Positions 37,195 through 49,691 of a stretch of DNA of 64,000 nt are shown piece after piece. The translations under genes were made by a program, and so were the position numbers. Source of the DNA: Aphrophora alni. Taxonomy: Eukaryota > Arthropoda > Insecta > Hemiptera > Aphrophoridae. Under the pieces are notes generated by a model. It was not told where the DNA came from and did not search any database. It saw only the letters and a list, made by a program, of their open reading frames with translations. The stretch is from contig OY740769.1 of NCBI GenBank assembly GCA_963513935.1, positions 104,325,762-104,389,761 of the forward strand, read 5' to 3'. Within the stretch, counting starts at the first letter, position 1, and every line of letters starts with the position of its first letter.

Positions 37195-38410
37195 TAATAT
37201 ATATTGTGTATAACCTACAACTTCCGGGAAGTTATAGTGTTTTTTAATCACTAGATGAAGACATAAAATTGTTCATGTGAAACTTTTTTTTCCTTTCAAA
37301 ATGAAACCCAAAATTTTAACATTAATTTATTATGGTAACTTATAAATTATAGTTTAGTTATTGTAGCTCATGAATCACAGAGGATGGCGACTATGTTGTT
37401 GAAACGCGTTTGATTAAGTTTACGTAATTTTTGTGAGATCTTGTGTTCGAGGTTTTTTCTATCTAATATTATCTCACAAGTCAAGCTCAATATTTATTTA
37501 TATATTTTGATAAATAACTTTGAAACTATTTTTGTTTTTTGAGATTTTGTTTCTGTTTGGGCAAACTACTTAATGAATTCACATTTCAGTCCATAATAAA
37601 TATAATAGTCTATAATATTTATTCTTTTGAATTACTTTTAATGACTCCAGTCCAATACATTACAAATCATTTGGTATTTATTTGCAGAAAGACCATTGTT
37701 TAATCGATTATTCATAATGAGAATATTCATAAATAAAAATAAACATATAATAGAAAATAAATATTAAAGTGGAAGAGAAGAAAAATAATTGTTATATTGA
37801 TTGATTTTTAATTAAATATTTTATAGTATAGGATATATTTATTGTTACATTTTATACGCACCTCCCATCCGGGTATCAGAGTGTTACATAATAGATTGTG
37901 TTTTTATATTTTTGTACAATTATTGCCATGAATCATATTTCTTTGTTTACTTATTTAATTGTGTTGTTTTATGTTGTATTTAAGTTTAATATATATTGTA
38001 TTCAATTGTAATATAATTCAAGGTACATTCTTAGTTTTAACACAGATAGATGTTTTAAATAACTATGATTAATGGATAGAGATTTAATAATAAACAGAGT
38101 GTGTATTTTGTTTTGTTTTAGACTTTAAATTCTTATATGAGATCTGTACCTTTGCATTAAATTTATTATGATATTTATAGCTTTACAAAACAATAGAAAT
38201 ATTTTGAATGTATTCTCATCAGAACTAAGTTTGTTCGAAAAGTATCACACTTGAATTTTTCTCAAGGAAACAAATGAAGCATGGGAAGTGAAATCCTGTG
38301 CAGAGGTGGAGGATATTGTCATTTACATGGATAATTTTTTTTCCATCCACATATTGCGGAAGTCGATGACAGTCAGCTTATCAGTGAAAGAGTGTATTCA
38401 GGCTATATAA
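37195..38410. other. AT-rich sequence with one hairpin motif
   Basis: Apart from the GAGGATG-hairpin-GAAAC motif at 37380-37406, nothing was recognised. Confidence 0.35.
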
Positions 38411-38545
38411 GGATTGAGCAGGAGGATTGCAAAAATCTTGACTATACCCAAGTGGAAAGCATTTGGAAGATTCAGCAGGCTTTTGTTAACAATGGCATGT
38501 ACATCACACACATTAAGCAGTGGTACAACTGTTTCAAAGATGGCT
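38411..38545 (+). mobile_element. Mariner-type helix-turn-helix fragment
   Basis: The plus strand encodes KNLDYTQVESIWKIQQAF followed by NNGMYITHIKQWYNCFKDG, the HTH_48-like N-terminal segment of mariner-related transposases, ending at a stop. Nothing further of the element is clear. The region 38546-39600 holds a 74-codon minus-strand frame (38914-39138) of unknown nature. Confidence 0.6.
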
Positions 38546-39609
38546 CATTGTTATAGTAGCCTCTTCAATAAGTTGAAATGATGAGGGAAAATTTATTAAA
38601 AAGTTTGGAATAAGTACAGGTTTGATACTCTGATTTTTTGAAAGTATTTGGAAATGCAGAGGGTATTGGCGATATTCTTGTTAAAGCTATTAATAATGAA
38701 ATAGAAATAGAGTTTGATTTGGAAGTATTGCAGGACATGCCTAAATTCACAAACAGCGATCCAACTTTCTAAACACAAAGATCACTGGTGTTGGGTTTAC
38801 AGATACCTTGAAACCAAGGTGCCAAATCCTTGAAGCCAAATAAACCGAGGAAGGTGTGCAGAAGTATTAAAGTGATGTTTTATAGTTTTCTTTAAATCTC
38901 ATGGTGTGGTGCATCACACACGTAAACACCACAAGTGCAAACTATTACCAAAGAATATTTTAACTGGAGGTCCTCCTCCATCATTTTCTAAATGCTTTGG
39001 AGTATTAGAGATCAGACCTGTAGGCAACAGGAACATCATAGCATCATAACAGTGCACTATTTTATTCCTTGCATCCGATTCCGAATTTCTTGCCAAACAC
39101 CACTCTTGGAGTACATCTGGCTCTCGACTCTCTGTCATGGCTCCCTCTAATCTTGGTTGTTATCTAAAATAAAAATGTATCTAAATGGAATCTGATTTTG
39201 CGGAAAATAACTATCTGATGGATACTGAGTACACTTCCTCAATCATAGGTTGTAAACAAACATTGATCAAGCTATTTATGTAGTTTTACTTGTTTTATAT
39301 TTGGAAGTAGAATAATTTTCTAATCAAGGCAGGTTTAGGACCGAAATTTTTATTCTATGAACTTTCACATTTTGCATATTATCTATATATTAATCCAAAT
39401 ATATGTATACCCAAATGACAAAAATGAAAAATTCAGTAATATATTGGTGTTAAATAGATAGGTTCCAATTTATGAGAAACTGTGATCCACTATTTCCATT
39501 CGGAATTCTTTTATACATTCGATAGATAAAAGTCATACAAATTTGTAAATAGCGATTTAAAGATAATTTTCCTCATCTAAAATGCACAAGCAATTAGATT
39601 ATTATTTGT

Positions 39610-40042
39610 TCCATCCGTGATCAAAAGGCTGAATTCAGTCAGAAGTATGTGGATCTATAAGCATATGATTATCATGAATATGCAAATATATAATGTAAAT
39701 ATCTGTAAAGTGATTCTGTGGTCGTCAATAATCAGCAAAAATATATCTTCTTTTGGTTGTTATGTTTTTAAAATAGTTCATATAGTTAAGAAGAAGTAGT
39801 TCAATAATCCAACATTTTGATGAGATAGCATCTATACTTTTTGGTGGTGTTCCAGTCATTAGTCTTTTTACATTATGAATAATAAGGCAAATAAATAGTG
39901 GAGGTATCAAAATTCCTGTTGCATTCATATATAGCTTGAATAATAATGTAAGAATAATTACATTATTTAATTTTTTTTCTCTGTTTTTCTGCAAACCTCT
40001 TGGATTTTGGAATTCTAAGTCTTTACAAGGATTTTGGACCAC
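39610..40042 (-). pseudogene. DDE_1 (jerky/Tigger-like) transposase fragment
   Basis: The minus strand begins VQNPCKDLEFQNPRGLQK, continues NATGILIPPLFI ... MTGTPPKSID and ends, past stops, with DNHMLIDPHTSD*IQPFDHG. This is the order in DDE_1 nucleases: the VQ/KP strand after the first Asp, the IPPLFIFPR-like strand, a GAPPGSIG-like loop and the final QPLD Asp motif (here QPFD). The second Asp region is damaged. It is a decayed remnant with no ends found. Confidence 0.65.
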
Positions 40043-40059
40043 AAATCATTTACACAAAT

Positions 40060-41997
40060 CTTTCTTCTTCAATTTTGAAATTGTATTTAAAGGTTTAAAG
40101 TCTTTCATTTCTTCATCAAGATCTTAATATAATTTTAAAAGAAACTTGTATCTTTCATTTTAAGTTTTATAATAATGGCTCAGTTTTGCGGTAAAAGTCA
40201 TTCATTTTGTAAATATTAAGACATTAACATGGTCATCAAATGTGCTTTTGGTTAACCAAATGAAGCAGCAGCTTCCTTCATTATTACAGTCACTTATTTT
40301 TGTTTTATTTTTTCCCTCCCCATGTTGGCCTTTTGGTAATTTTCATTTTGATTTTAGGCATCTCTTGAATCCCAAAACAATAATAAAAGATCTTAGATTG
40401 TCTGGAGGTAACTGCCATGTTAATTTGGGGCTATCTTGGTATTGTATTGTTGTTTATGAATACTGTTATCAATCAGTATGAAAATGTATGCTAGGTTGAT
40501 ACTACCATATAAGTGTTCTGTTCATATTTGTAAAACAAGAACTCAGTATCATTATATATTTTGTATGTGTATTTAAAATGTCTTTACATATTGAATTACA
40601 GCATGGTACCAATAACATGCTACTTCCTACAATAAACAACATTTGATTTTAAAGATCTAGGTATTTTGTATAACTTTCTAACAAAAGTTTACTGCTCCCA
40701 AAAAATCTGGCCATTCAGTAGAAACCACCGAGAAGGAGTATTACATGGATGTTAATAAAAAAATATTTATGTGACACGTTAGTAATTTGTAAACATTGTT
40801 CAAGAATCAGGAGTAGAGTATATTAAAACTCCAATTACTACTTATTACCTGAAATAATACGATTTTCATCAATTTATGCAAATAAATGAAAAATATGTTT
40901 TATTTTTATTGTTTTTATATATAATTAATCGGAATAGTTACTCAAGAGCCTCTCAGAAATTGTTTATTGCTGATTGAACTATTGGTGATTTTTCTTATTC
41001 CATGTATTTTTTTCAGATTTTCAGTAAGCTTTTCTCCTCCATAGTACATGTCAAATTAAAAATTATGGTTTTCAGATACTTCTAGTTGTTAGCATTATAG
41101 GGGTCATTCCAAATTACTGACAGATATTTTACATTGTAGAATTACAAGCATCTGACTCCTGATGAATATATACAGGACTCATTTCAAATATAAACATAGA
41201 CAATGATAGGAAACCACATTCAATAATTTTATAAGGCCTGTTATCAGTAACCATTATTATAAGGCACAGTGGTTTATCTTGGAAATTAGCTGCTTGCTCA
41301 TTTGAAAAGTAAAGAAATAAATAATGAAGAAGAAGCCGTAAAGTAATTTCATACTAAAAATATTTTACATAACTTTAGAATATGATGTATATGAAATTAA
41401 AATCATGTTCTGTGTGAGTAAGGAAAGTTTTGTTTGCTCAAAGATAGAATGTCATAAGTACAAATACTTTTAGACAGGACTTTTGATCTGGGTTTAAACT
41501 GATTTTAGGTAATTTTTTTTTTCAACCATTAATGTTGGTCAAAAGAACTTACACTAATCAATTTTTGTTAAAAAGTACTTGAAATGAAGTACAATATTGC
41601 AGTATACTGCACAAAGTGTGTCCAGTTAGTATTTTGTAAATAATATAACTTAACCTGATGATGCTTATATTCCTATAATGGGAAATACTGTTTTCAATAT
41701 AGGTCCACTGTACATGGCAAATTAGGTGATGATGACCACAATGGTATTCGTGGTCAAACAAAAACAAAAATATATGCCAAATTTCAAGTTTTTAATTATT
41801 GAAAAGTTTCTCTTTTTTGAGTGAATGTGATTGAATCATACCATGATGGGATTATATTATGCTAAATAAAATAAATCAATCTTTAGAAAGAAGTTAATGA
41901 AACCCACTGTAAATTATCATTTTAAAAGTTTTTTCAATACTTAAATGTTATTTTTTTGGTCCATAACCGATTTTATTTATCGGTTTCTCTGTTCAAG
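40060..41997. other. Intergenic or intron sequence, nothing firm
   Basis: AT-rich. Contains a CTGATGA-hairpin-GAAA motif at 41655-41687. Ends in GGTTTCTCTGTTCAAG, the acceptor of the exon at 41998. Confidence 0.35.
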
Positions 41998-43182
41998 ATT
42001 CCGAGTGATTGTAAAACATCTGCCAAGCTTGAAAATGAAGAAAAGCATCCATTTAGATACAGTGAACTAGCTACAAATATGATGACAGTTGTAGTTCAAG
42101 ACTATAACCTTTTAGCTATCAATAACTCTGAACCTACAACACAAAAGCTAGTTTCTAGCAGTGAAGGAAATACACAAAATATTAAGTTGTGTGAAGGATC
42201 TGATCAAAGCTGTGAAGAAAGTTCAAAAAATGAAATTGTATTCATGAAAAAGAGAATTGAAGTACCACGTAACAGATATAAATGTAAAATTTGTGATAAA
42301 GGGTTTAGGCGTATTTCACACTTACATCTACATATGCAAGTTCACAGTGATGGTGATGCTCCAAAATCACGAGGCAGATATAAATGTCCAATTTGTGAAG
42401 AAGGATTTCAATTTAAAACACTACTAAGAGTTCATATTACATCACATAATGGCATTAAGCCTTATAAATGTGATGTGTGCCAGAAAACATTTTTATTTGA
42501 AGAGCATTTGTATGTTCATAAACTACTTCATATTGAAGATCGACCATATACGTGTGATGTTTGTGATAAAACGTTTAAACATACTATTCATTTATCTAAT
42601 CATATGATAACTCATACTGACCAGTCAAAAGTGTGTGAGCATTGTGGTAAATTTTACAGGACCTATAGTGGATTGCATTCTCACCAACAGATACATCATT
42701 CTGAAGATCCCACGAGAACTGTGCAATGTGAACAATGTGGAAAATCTTTTGCAACCATGGCACATTTGAAAAAACATATACGTAGACATGAGGTAGAACC
42801 AATGACTTGTGAAATATGTAATAAAACATACCCAAATCGTAACTGTTTAGAAAAGCACAAAAGTATGGTTCACTCAAGCAAAACAAATCACCAATGTGTT
42901 CTTTGTAAAAAAATATTTAAATACAAGTCTACGTTACAAGTTCATATAGATTGTAAACATTCGGAGAGAGAAAAACCTACGTGTGGGATCTGTGATATGA
43001 AATTTTCTCAGATAACAGGTTTGCGAACACATATGAAGATAATACATTCAGGTTTGACACCTCACACTTGTAAACATTGTAAACAGCAGTTTAAGTGGAA
43101 ACAGACATGTGATAAACATGAGTTAAATTGTTTAAAACATAAAAATGAAAGTGATTCAAATGAAGAAAAAGAACCAAATTGA
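41998..43182 (+). CDS. Zinc-finger terminal exon 2 (10 fingers)
   Basis: A polypyrimidine stretch and TTCAAG precede ATTCCGAGTGAT, matching the start of the other two terminal exons. There is no ATG at or just before this point (the nearest upstream in-frame candidate is TTG), so it must be spliced to an upstream exon. It encodes 394 residues: an acidic N-terminus of about 90 residues, nine C2H2 fingers and a terminal C2HC finger with FKWKQTCDKHELNC, then a charged tail (SDSNEEKEPN). It is the most diverged of the three. The likely role is a nuclear DNA-binding protein. No AATAAA was seen before the Tigger element at 43626. Confidence 0.85.
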   Translation: MPSDCKTSAKLENEEKHPFRYSELATNMMTVVVQDYNLLAINNSEPTTQKLVSSSEGNTQNIKLCEGSDQSCEESSKNEIVFMKKRIEVPRNRYKCKICDKGFRRISHLHLHMQVHSDGDAPKSRGRYKCPICEEGFQFKTLLRVHITSHNGIKPYKCDVCQKTFLFEEHLYVHKLLHIEDRPYTCDVCDKTFKHTIHLSNHMITHTDQSKVCEHCGKFYRTYSGLHSHQQIHHSEDPTRTVQCEQCGKSFATMAHLKKHIRRHEVEPMTCEICNKTYPNRNCLEKHKSMVHSSKTNHQCVLCKKIFKYKSTLQVHIDCKHSEREKPTCGICDMKFSQITGLRTHMKIIHSGLTPHTCKHCKQQFKWKQTCDKHELNCLKHKNESDSNEEKEPN

Positions 43183-43625
43183 GAACGTATAATTTTTAAA
43201 GAAATGTGAGTTTGGCTTGTTTGATAACTTTTGAAAAGAAATCAGTTTTGTTTATTTGTTACAAAGAGCATTTACATGTTGTTTTAGTTAAATGATGTAT
43301 GCATTCGATTTATATTGTGAGAGTTATAACTGAACACAGTGTTTGCTACTTCTTGTATTGTTATTTAGTTTCTGTGTGTTTGTAGTTGATCTAAGATCAT
43401 TTGTATGTTGTTTGACTTCTCTGAATTTATTCTGTTATTTTTAAGTTCTTATCCTTAGATTGACTAAAACTCTTTGTTTACATAAGAAGGTGTAGTTGAT
43501 GTTACATTCTTTCAAAATGTTGTGTTTTGATTTCATACACAAATGAAAAAGTCTGAATAGACACTATTAATAGGATATACAGGAACTATAGTCTTATTCC
43601 AAATGGTCTTACACGATTTGAAATA

Positions 43626-46101
43626 CAGTACAAACTCGCTAACACGACCCTCAATAACACAACTTCCTTGATAACAAGTTGCATTTATCTAATCCCCCTG
43701 GGATTCCCATAACACTTAAAGTTAAAGATAACTCTATAACACAACTATTATTATTTTTAAAATCTCAATAGCATAGATTTTTGTCCTCATATAGATGGCT
43801 CTAACCCTCTGTAGCATGTCTTTTTGTGAAACCGAACCTTTATAGCAAGAGTTCTACCTCAGTAGTAAGTTGTGACCGTCTCCAAAGTCGTTTTACACAA
43901 CGGAACCTTTATAGCACGAATTCACCCTTCCCAGCAAAACCCAGCTTCCTCCACTTCCCGTACCCCGTTGTTAAATCGGTTCAGTAATGTTTATTCGTGT
44001 TTAGTTTGTTTGCTGTGGATTGTTTTGTTTGGAACATTCATCGAAATGAAACACGTCTTAAAAACGTAAAATTACACCATTACCTGTGGAGTTTAAATGA
44101 AAAGTGATTAAAAGTGTCAAAGAAAACCCGACTAAAAGAAAAACTGATAATGCAAATGAATTTAACATTCCATCCACTAGGTTGCTTTCAATTTTGAAAA
44201 ATAAGGATAAGTATGAAGAGGGTAGTGGGCTCGGTAAAACATGTGTAAGAGCGAAGAAAGGCGAATTTCAAGATATAAATCATTGTGTTGTTAAATGGCT
44301 AAACAGTGCCATGATAAAAATTTGCCAATCAGTGGCCCTATTCTACAAGAAAAAGTACAGGAGTTTGCAAAAAAATTGGCACATGAAAATTTTTGAGCTA
44401 GTAATGGATGGCTACACATTTCAAAAAAAAGGAATGAAATCATATTTAAAAAGGTTTGTGGTGAAAGTGCTAGTATTGATAATTCTGTGTGCACTGAGTG
44501 GAAAGCCCAGATTAAACTCAAAGTGACATGATTTAAGCCAGATGATGTGTACAATGCAGATGAGAATGGACTTTTCTATAAATGTCTATTGAATAAAACT
44601 TTATCATTCAAAGATGATTCCTGTCACGGAGGGAAACACAGTAAAGAGCAAATCACCGTGCTGCTGTGTGTGAATAGTAGAGGTTCACAAATTGAAGCCC
44701 ATAGTTATCACCAAAGCTCAAAATCCAAGATGCTTTAAAAATGTTATACATTTCCCATCCAATTACATCGCTAACAAAAGATTTTGGATGAATGGGGATG
44801 CTTTTGCAGATTGGTTAAAGGACTTGGACAAGGAAATGAAAAAGAAGAAGCGGAAAATTCTTATTTTTTCGATTACCGTATGGCACATGGAGACATCCCA
44901 AATTAGCAAATTAAGGTGAAGGTCCTGCCACCTAACATGTTGAAATTACAACCACTAGACCAAGGCATCATCAAAAACTTCAAAGTGTTTTACCGAAAAG
45001 AGTTGGTTTGACTTTACCTTAATAACTTAAAAGAAAATACTCCACTGAAAATCAACATTCTCAAAGCAATGTGGATGATAACTAAAGCTTGGAACAACGT
45101 CACAGAAGATACCGTCACTAATTGTTTAAAAAAAAAGTGGTTTCAAAACATCTGAGGAATCTGATGTTATAAACCAACCAGTACAAGACATACCAGTAAT
45201 TGCTCCAACAGATTGGGAACAAGTTACCAGCTCTTTCAACGTCCAGGGGGTGGGGTTTGAAGACTTTGTGACCTTCGATGATGAAGTTGCAGTTTGTGGT
45301 GAACTAACAGAATCTGACATACTTGAGTTTTTACTAGCAGCCGAAATTCAAGAGAATTAAATGGACGATGGTGAGGACCAAGTGACGAAGGCGACCCAGA
45401 TGATCGACCATCTCCGACATCAAAGGACCCCCGTAACACTATCAGAATTTTGAAGTGCTTTTTTGAGAAAAAAGGTGATGCATGTAGTATAAGTGAAAAT
45501 TTTTATAAAATCAAGCAATGAGCTTGATAGTGCCTTGTAAATAGCTCAAAACAAACAAAAATTATTGACTTTTTTACTAACATGCCTTATACATCTTCAG
45601 GATAACCTTAACATTGAAGCCCACACTTTAGCTGTATTTTCGTCTACTTTATGAAATGTTTATATCATACATTTTATGTAAAGTTAATTAGTTCTTTTTA
45701 GTTTAAGTTAAATAAATTTTTGTGTTGCTATCAGTTTTTCTATTTTCAGTTTTTACAGTATATTAATTTAATGTTCATTTTTCGTTTAGTCAATTAAGTG
45801 TACAGCACTATGTACATTTTTTTCTATGTATTAAATTTGAATTTTTATTTACTAACCAGTTACATTACAGTACATACTTTGTTACAATAATAATAAAATG
45901 TACTTTTTAAAACAAAACGTGCTAGTCAGAGTTGATTCAAAATGCACTTGCTATAAAGGGGTGTCAGAAAAAACAGTGACCTTGATAGTACGACTTTTAG
46001 TAAAAATAACCTTGATAGCAGGAACCTCAACTAGAAGAGTCCCTCGATAACAAGACTGATTCCCAAATTCCCTTGAGAGTCTTGCTATCGAGGTTGTACT
46101 A
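43626..46101 (+). mobile_element. Decayed Tigger-type transposon
   Basis: TA at 43624-43625 and 46102-46103 flank CAGTACAAACTCGCTAACAC on the left and an inverse form (CTTGCTATCGAGGTTGTACT) on the right, whose outermost G is now A. Repeated CTATAGCA- and CTTGATAACA-like motifs lie near both ends. The 2476-base element contains a heavily broken transposase and lies about 440 bases past the stop of terminal exon 2. Confidence 0.85.
44104..45480 (+). pseudogene. Tigger transposase, heavily decayed
   Basis: Pieces in successive frames follow Tigger order: a helix-turn-helix segment (TKRKTDNANEFNIPSTRLLS), a CENP-B region (CVVKWLN), the first Asp in YNADENGLFY, GKHSKEQITVLLCVN, ADWLKDLDKEMKKKKRKIL, a damaged second Asp region (44860-44890), the third Asp in LQPLDQGIIKNFK (about 44960) and TEDTVTNCLKK. 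Many frameshifts and stops separate them (for example TGA at 44526 and 45009). It cannot be translated as one protein. It is more similar to the 27233 fragment than to the 6190 transposase. Confidence 0.8.
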
Positions 46102-46579
46102 TAATTATATATTTGTGAATAGTTGATAGACCTATATTTTTAACATTGTGTAGACCTTTATTTAAAATATATTATAAGAAATTAATTTAATAAGTAAAGA
46201 GACAAATTGACTGTTGGTTTAGTATGTTTTATTAAATAAATCTCTCAATTTCCATATTTCCCCACTTGATTCTCATGAACAACTATACAGTTATTTTCTC
46301 TCTTAAACAAAACACACTTGTATGTGCACATTTCAACTTTGATCAATATAATACATTAATTAAAAGTTCAATAATAAAATAGTGTACAATAAATTGGTTA
46401 ACAGAGATTAAACAAAACAGCAGTAAAAATAACAAATCATAATTTATAAAGTCAATAAATAACAAATTGATTATGTAAACAATGTATGCATTAAAAACAT
46501 GATACCCATTTTTAAATTATCTACTTACTAGATTGTACTGATGAAAAAAAATTAATGCATAACATGGCTACTGAAATCA

Positions 46580-46700
46580 CTCATTAAATCGAAGGACTCT
46601 GATAATAAAATGTGTCTTAGGCATTTTCTTAAAATGTATTTCCAGTTTTATGTAATCTGGAAGTTTGTTAATAAATGCTACATTGACGTTCAGCCTATGA
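46580..46700 (-). mobile_element. LINE ORF2 C-terminal scrap
   Basis: The minus strand reads NVNVAFINKLPDYIKLEIHF then KKMPKTHFIIRVL, matching the ...FNKLP...K.FK..L tail of ORF2 seen at 20640-20760. No other part of the element is clear. Confidence 0.5.
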
Positions 46701-49690
46701 AGGAAGCTGTGTGTAAACATTCAACACATTCTAAAACTAAAAACCTTATCACTGAACACCGGAAAAAGTACACTTTTTAGGAGGACTTGTCATTCATTAT
46801 TGTTGAATTAGGAGATTATGTATGGTAAAGTAATTGTTAAACATCTATTTTACATTTATGAGAAGAATCCAAACTTATGATTTTGAAAGTATTGAGCCTC
46901 TTATTTACACATTTTTTAAACACTACTCCCTTTTATTCTCTTTACTTAATCAATTACACTAATTGCTGTATTTATTAATTTAAAGACCAGATAACTGATC
47001 ATTTTATATTAATACATATTTATCTTATATATTTCTGACATTTCTGTTTTTAAAAGTTCACAGAACTGTAGAATCAAAACTTGATTTTCAAGTGGTGTAT
47101 GCTGCATTTACTGTTTTTGAAAAAGTATTGTAAAATTTAGTCAAGAAGAGCTTTTTATATATTGTTTGTTTGTTATAGATTCTAATACCGAATATACCTG
47201 GTCTATTCTCATAATATACCCTATCCTTTTCAAATAGGTAACTCAATAAAATTTGCTTTGAGTAAAAAATTCTGATGGTTATTTCATTTATCTATACACT
47301 ATTCATTAGCTTGCATATTTTGTTTGCTTAAACAATCAATTGTTTTTTAAATTGAATAACTTAATTATTCTGGTTTTAAAGTTATTGGATAATGATGGAT
47401 TTGTTCATATTTTGATTTCTCAGACCGGGGTCATTTCTTGGATTATCAGTAGGCCTAGTCTATGTCGTATCTTCCATATTTTTCATATTCTAGATTTATT
47501 ACTTGATAACAAGAGTTGTTAATCCATACTTTCAAAACATCATTTATTTCTTTTTATATCCACAAATGATGCCAAATGTCCGAATTAACTATACTGAAAA
47601 TAATATGGACTTATTTAAGCTTGGGAAATGATTAGATACAGTGTAAATTAAATTGTAAGTAAATAATTGAAATAATAATCACAATTCTATTCTAATTAAA
47701 CACCAATTTATTCCAAACATCTCCAAATCAGAGACATAAATTTATATAGGGGTTATTCACCTTAATGACATTAGCTCTATATTTTAAATTAATACCAGAA
47801 ATAATGTAAACATTCTGAAAAAACTATATCTAAAAATTGTTATTTCATTAACAAACAAATGTTTGTATGGTCACTATCATAAAATACAATTTTTCTTAAT
47901 TGAATCAAGTTAAGAAAATGTTATTGCCTGGAGAGCATGTTGTCAATTTCCATTTCAAGAAATATGATATTTAACAAGAATTAAGATGTTTAAAATAATT
48001 TCCCTCAGTTCGGAAAAAAATATTATGACTAAAGATTGTTAAATTTTGTTTTAATAATTAGTAAAAATAAATGAATTAATTATTTTTTTTAAAGTTAAAT
48101 TTGTATGGCCCATTAGGACCTAATCAGTAAAAAATTTCTTGGAGAGTGGGAAAACAAAACGAGAAATTCGGTAAACATACTGGAAGACAGATTCACACTT
48201 GCCAGGTGTTGTTTGTTTCTTTCTCTCTCTGACAAAAGCAGTTGACCCGTGTATTGCCTAAACCAGTAGATTAGAAAAAGTATATTCAGGATTGGGTTTG
48301 AGTATACATGTATATTTGTACATCACCCAACAACGAACTGATTTCTTTCAAAAAAGATTTTCTCTTTCAGTTCAGAATTTATAATGTAGAATTTACATGA
48401 ATTTCATGAGGTTATTGGAAACATAATAAATATATTTTTAAGAATATACAACGAAATGTGACTTTCTTGTAGTGTTTGGAAACATATATTTTCTTTATAA
48501 ATGGTAAGTTTTGATGAAATTACTATTAGGTTTCAATTTTTGTGTCATTATAAGGTCATATTTACATACTTTTACTATCATTGTAAATTCTTTCAACATT
48601 ATAGATTTATGCCTCGTAAAAATTTTTACCAAGTGATGGTGATATTTATGAACTATCAAAAACTTAATTAGTAAGTTTATTAACAGTACCCAGTATTGTT
48701 ATGAACTTATATTGGCTAAATTAGTGTTGTTAATATATTATCACACCATCCATAACGATGAATCATTCATGTGATGTTTTATAAGTATGACACATATTTA
48801 TAATATATTGATGGACTTGTGTGTGCACTTGCATATGTGTTTGTCAGTATTTCTTGTGAATGTATATGGATGAGCTCAAATACATGTACTGAGACAGGTG
48901 TTAGTTTTGGCAAGAGAAAGGGAGTAAGGGTTGTTAAGGCAAAAAAACCTTAGACACTCTGAGTTTTTATATTTAAAATGGTAAAGGTACCGGGATGTAT
49001 GGTAAAAGGTTACAGTTAAAGGTTAGGATAATGAAAAGGAATATTTTATAAAACTAACTTTCCAAAATCAAAACATATTTTTTCAATTTTAATAAGAAAT
49101 TATATGTATAGAACCTAATACATATATGTAGATATAACAAATTTATAGTTTATATTAAGTGATTTTAATTTATTATAAATATATTAATAATCTCATTTCA
49201 GTGGAAAAATACAATTGTTGATTTTAGATTATGTAATAATATGTAAATATACAGAAATTGTAACATAACAAATATAGAGAGCTATGACAGAGTAGGGGTT
49301 AATGAATATTCAACATTTGTAATTAATTACTAAAAATAATCAAATTTGGATAAAAACTCTGAAAACTAATTAGGTAAAACTATGAAACAATGAAACTTTG
49401 GAATGAAACATTATAGAACTTCAAATCAATTTCAGGACAGTGAGTGAAGCAAAATGACGTACAAGCCGTTAGAATTGAGTCAGCCATTCAATAACTAATT
49501 CAAAACAGGAAAAATAATAATAAACCAAACAAAAGTGAAGGGGGAAAAATAGCAGGTAGCGTCGCATGATTTCAAAGTGAAAGTTTCATCAAAAACATGA
49601 AATTATAATACAAAAAATAAAATAATAATACAGAAAAACCTCAAATGTTCAATGGGTACTGTGAGATATTCATAATATAAAAACGAATTC
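46701..49690. other. Long AT-rich stretch, nothing recognised
   Basis: No exon, RNA gene or transposon end was found. Small open frames such as 47340-47522 lack support. Confidence 0.4.
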
Positions 49691-49691
49691 T

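Noticed and set aside
42596..42886. 96-codon minus-strand open frame
   Set aside because: It is a shadow of the zinc-finger exon on the plus strand.
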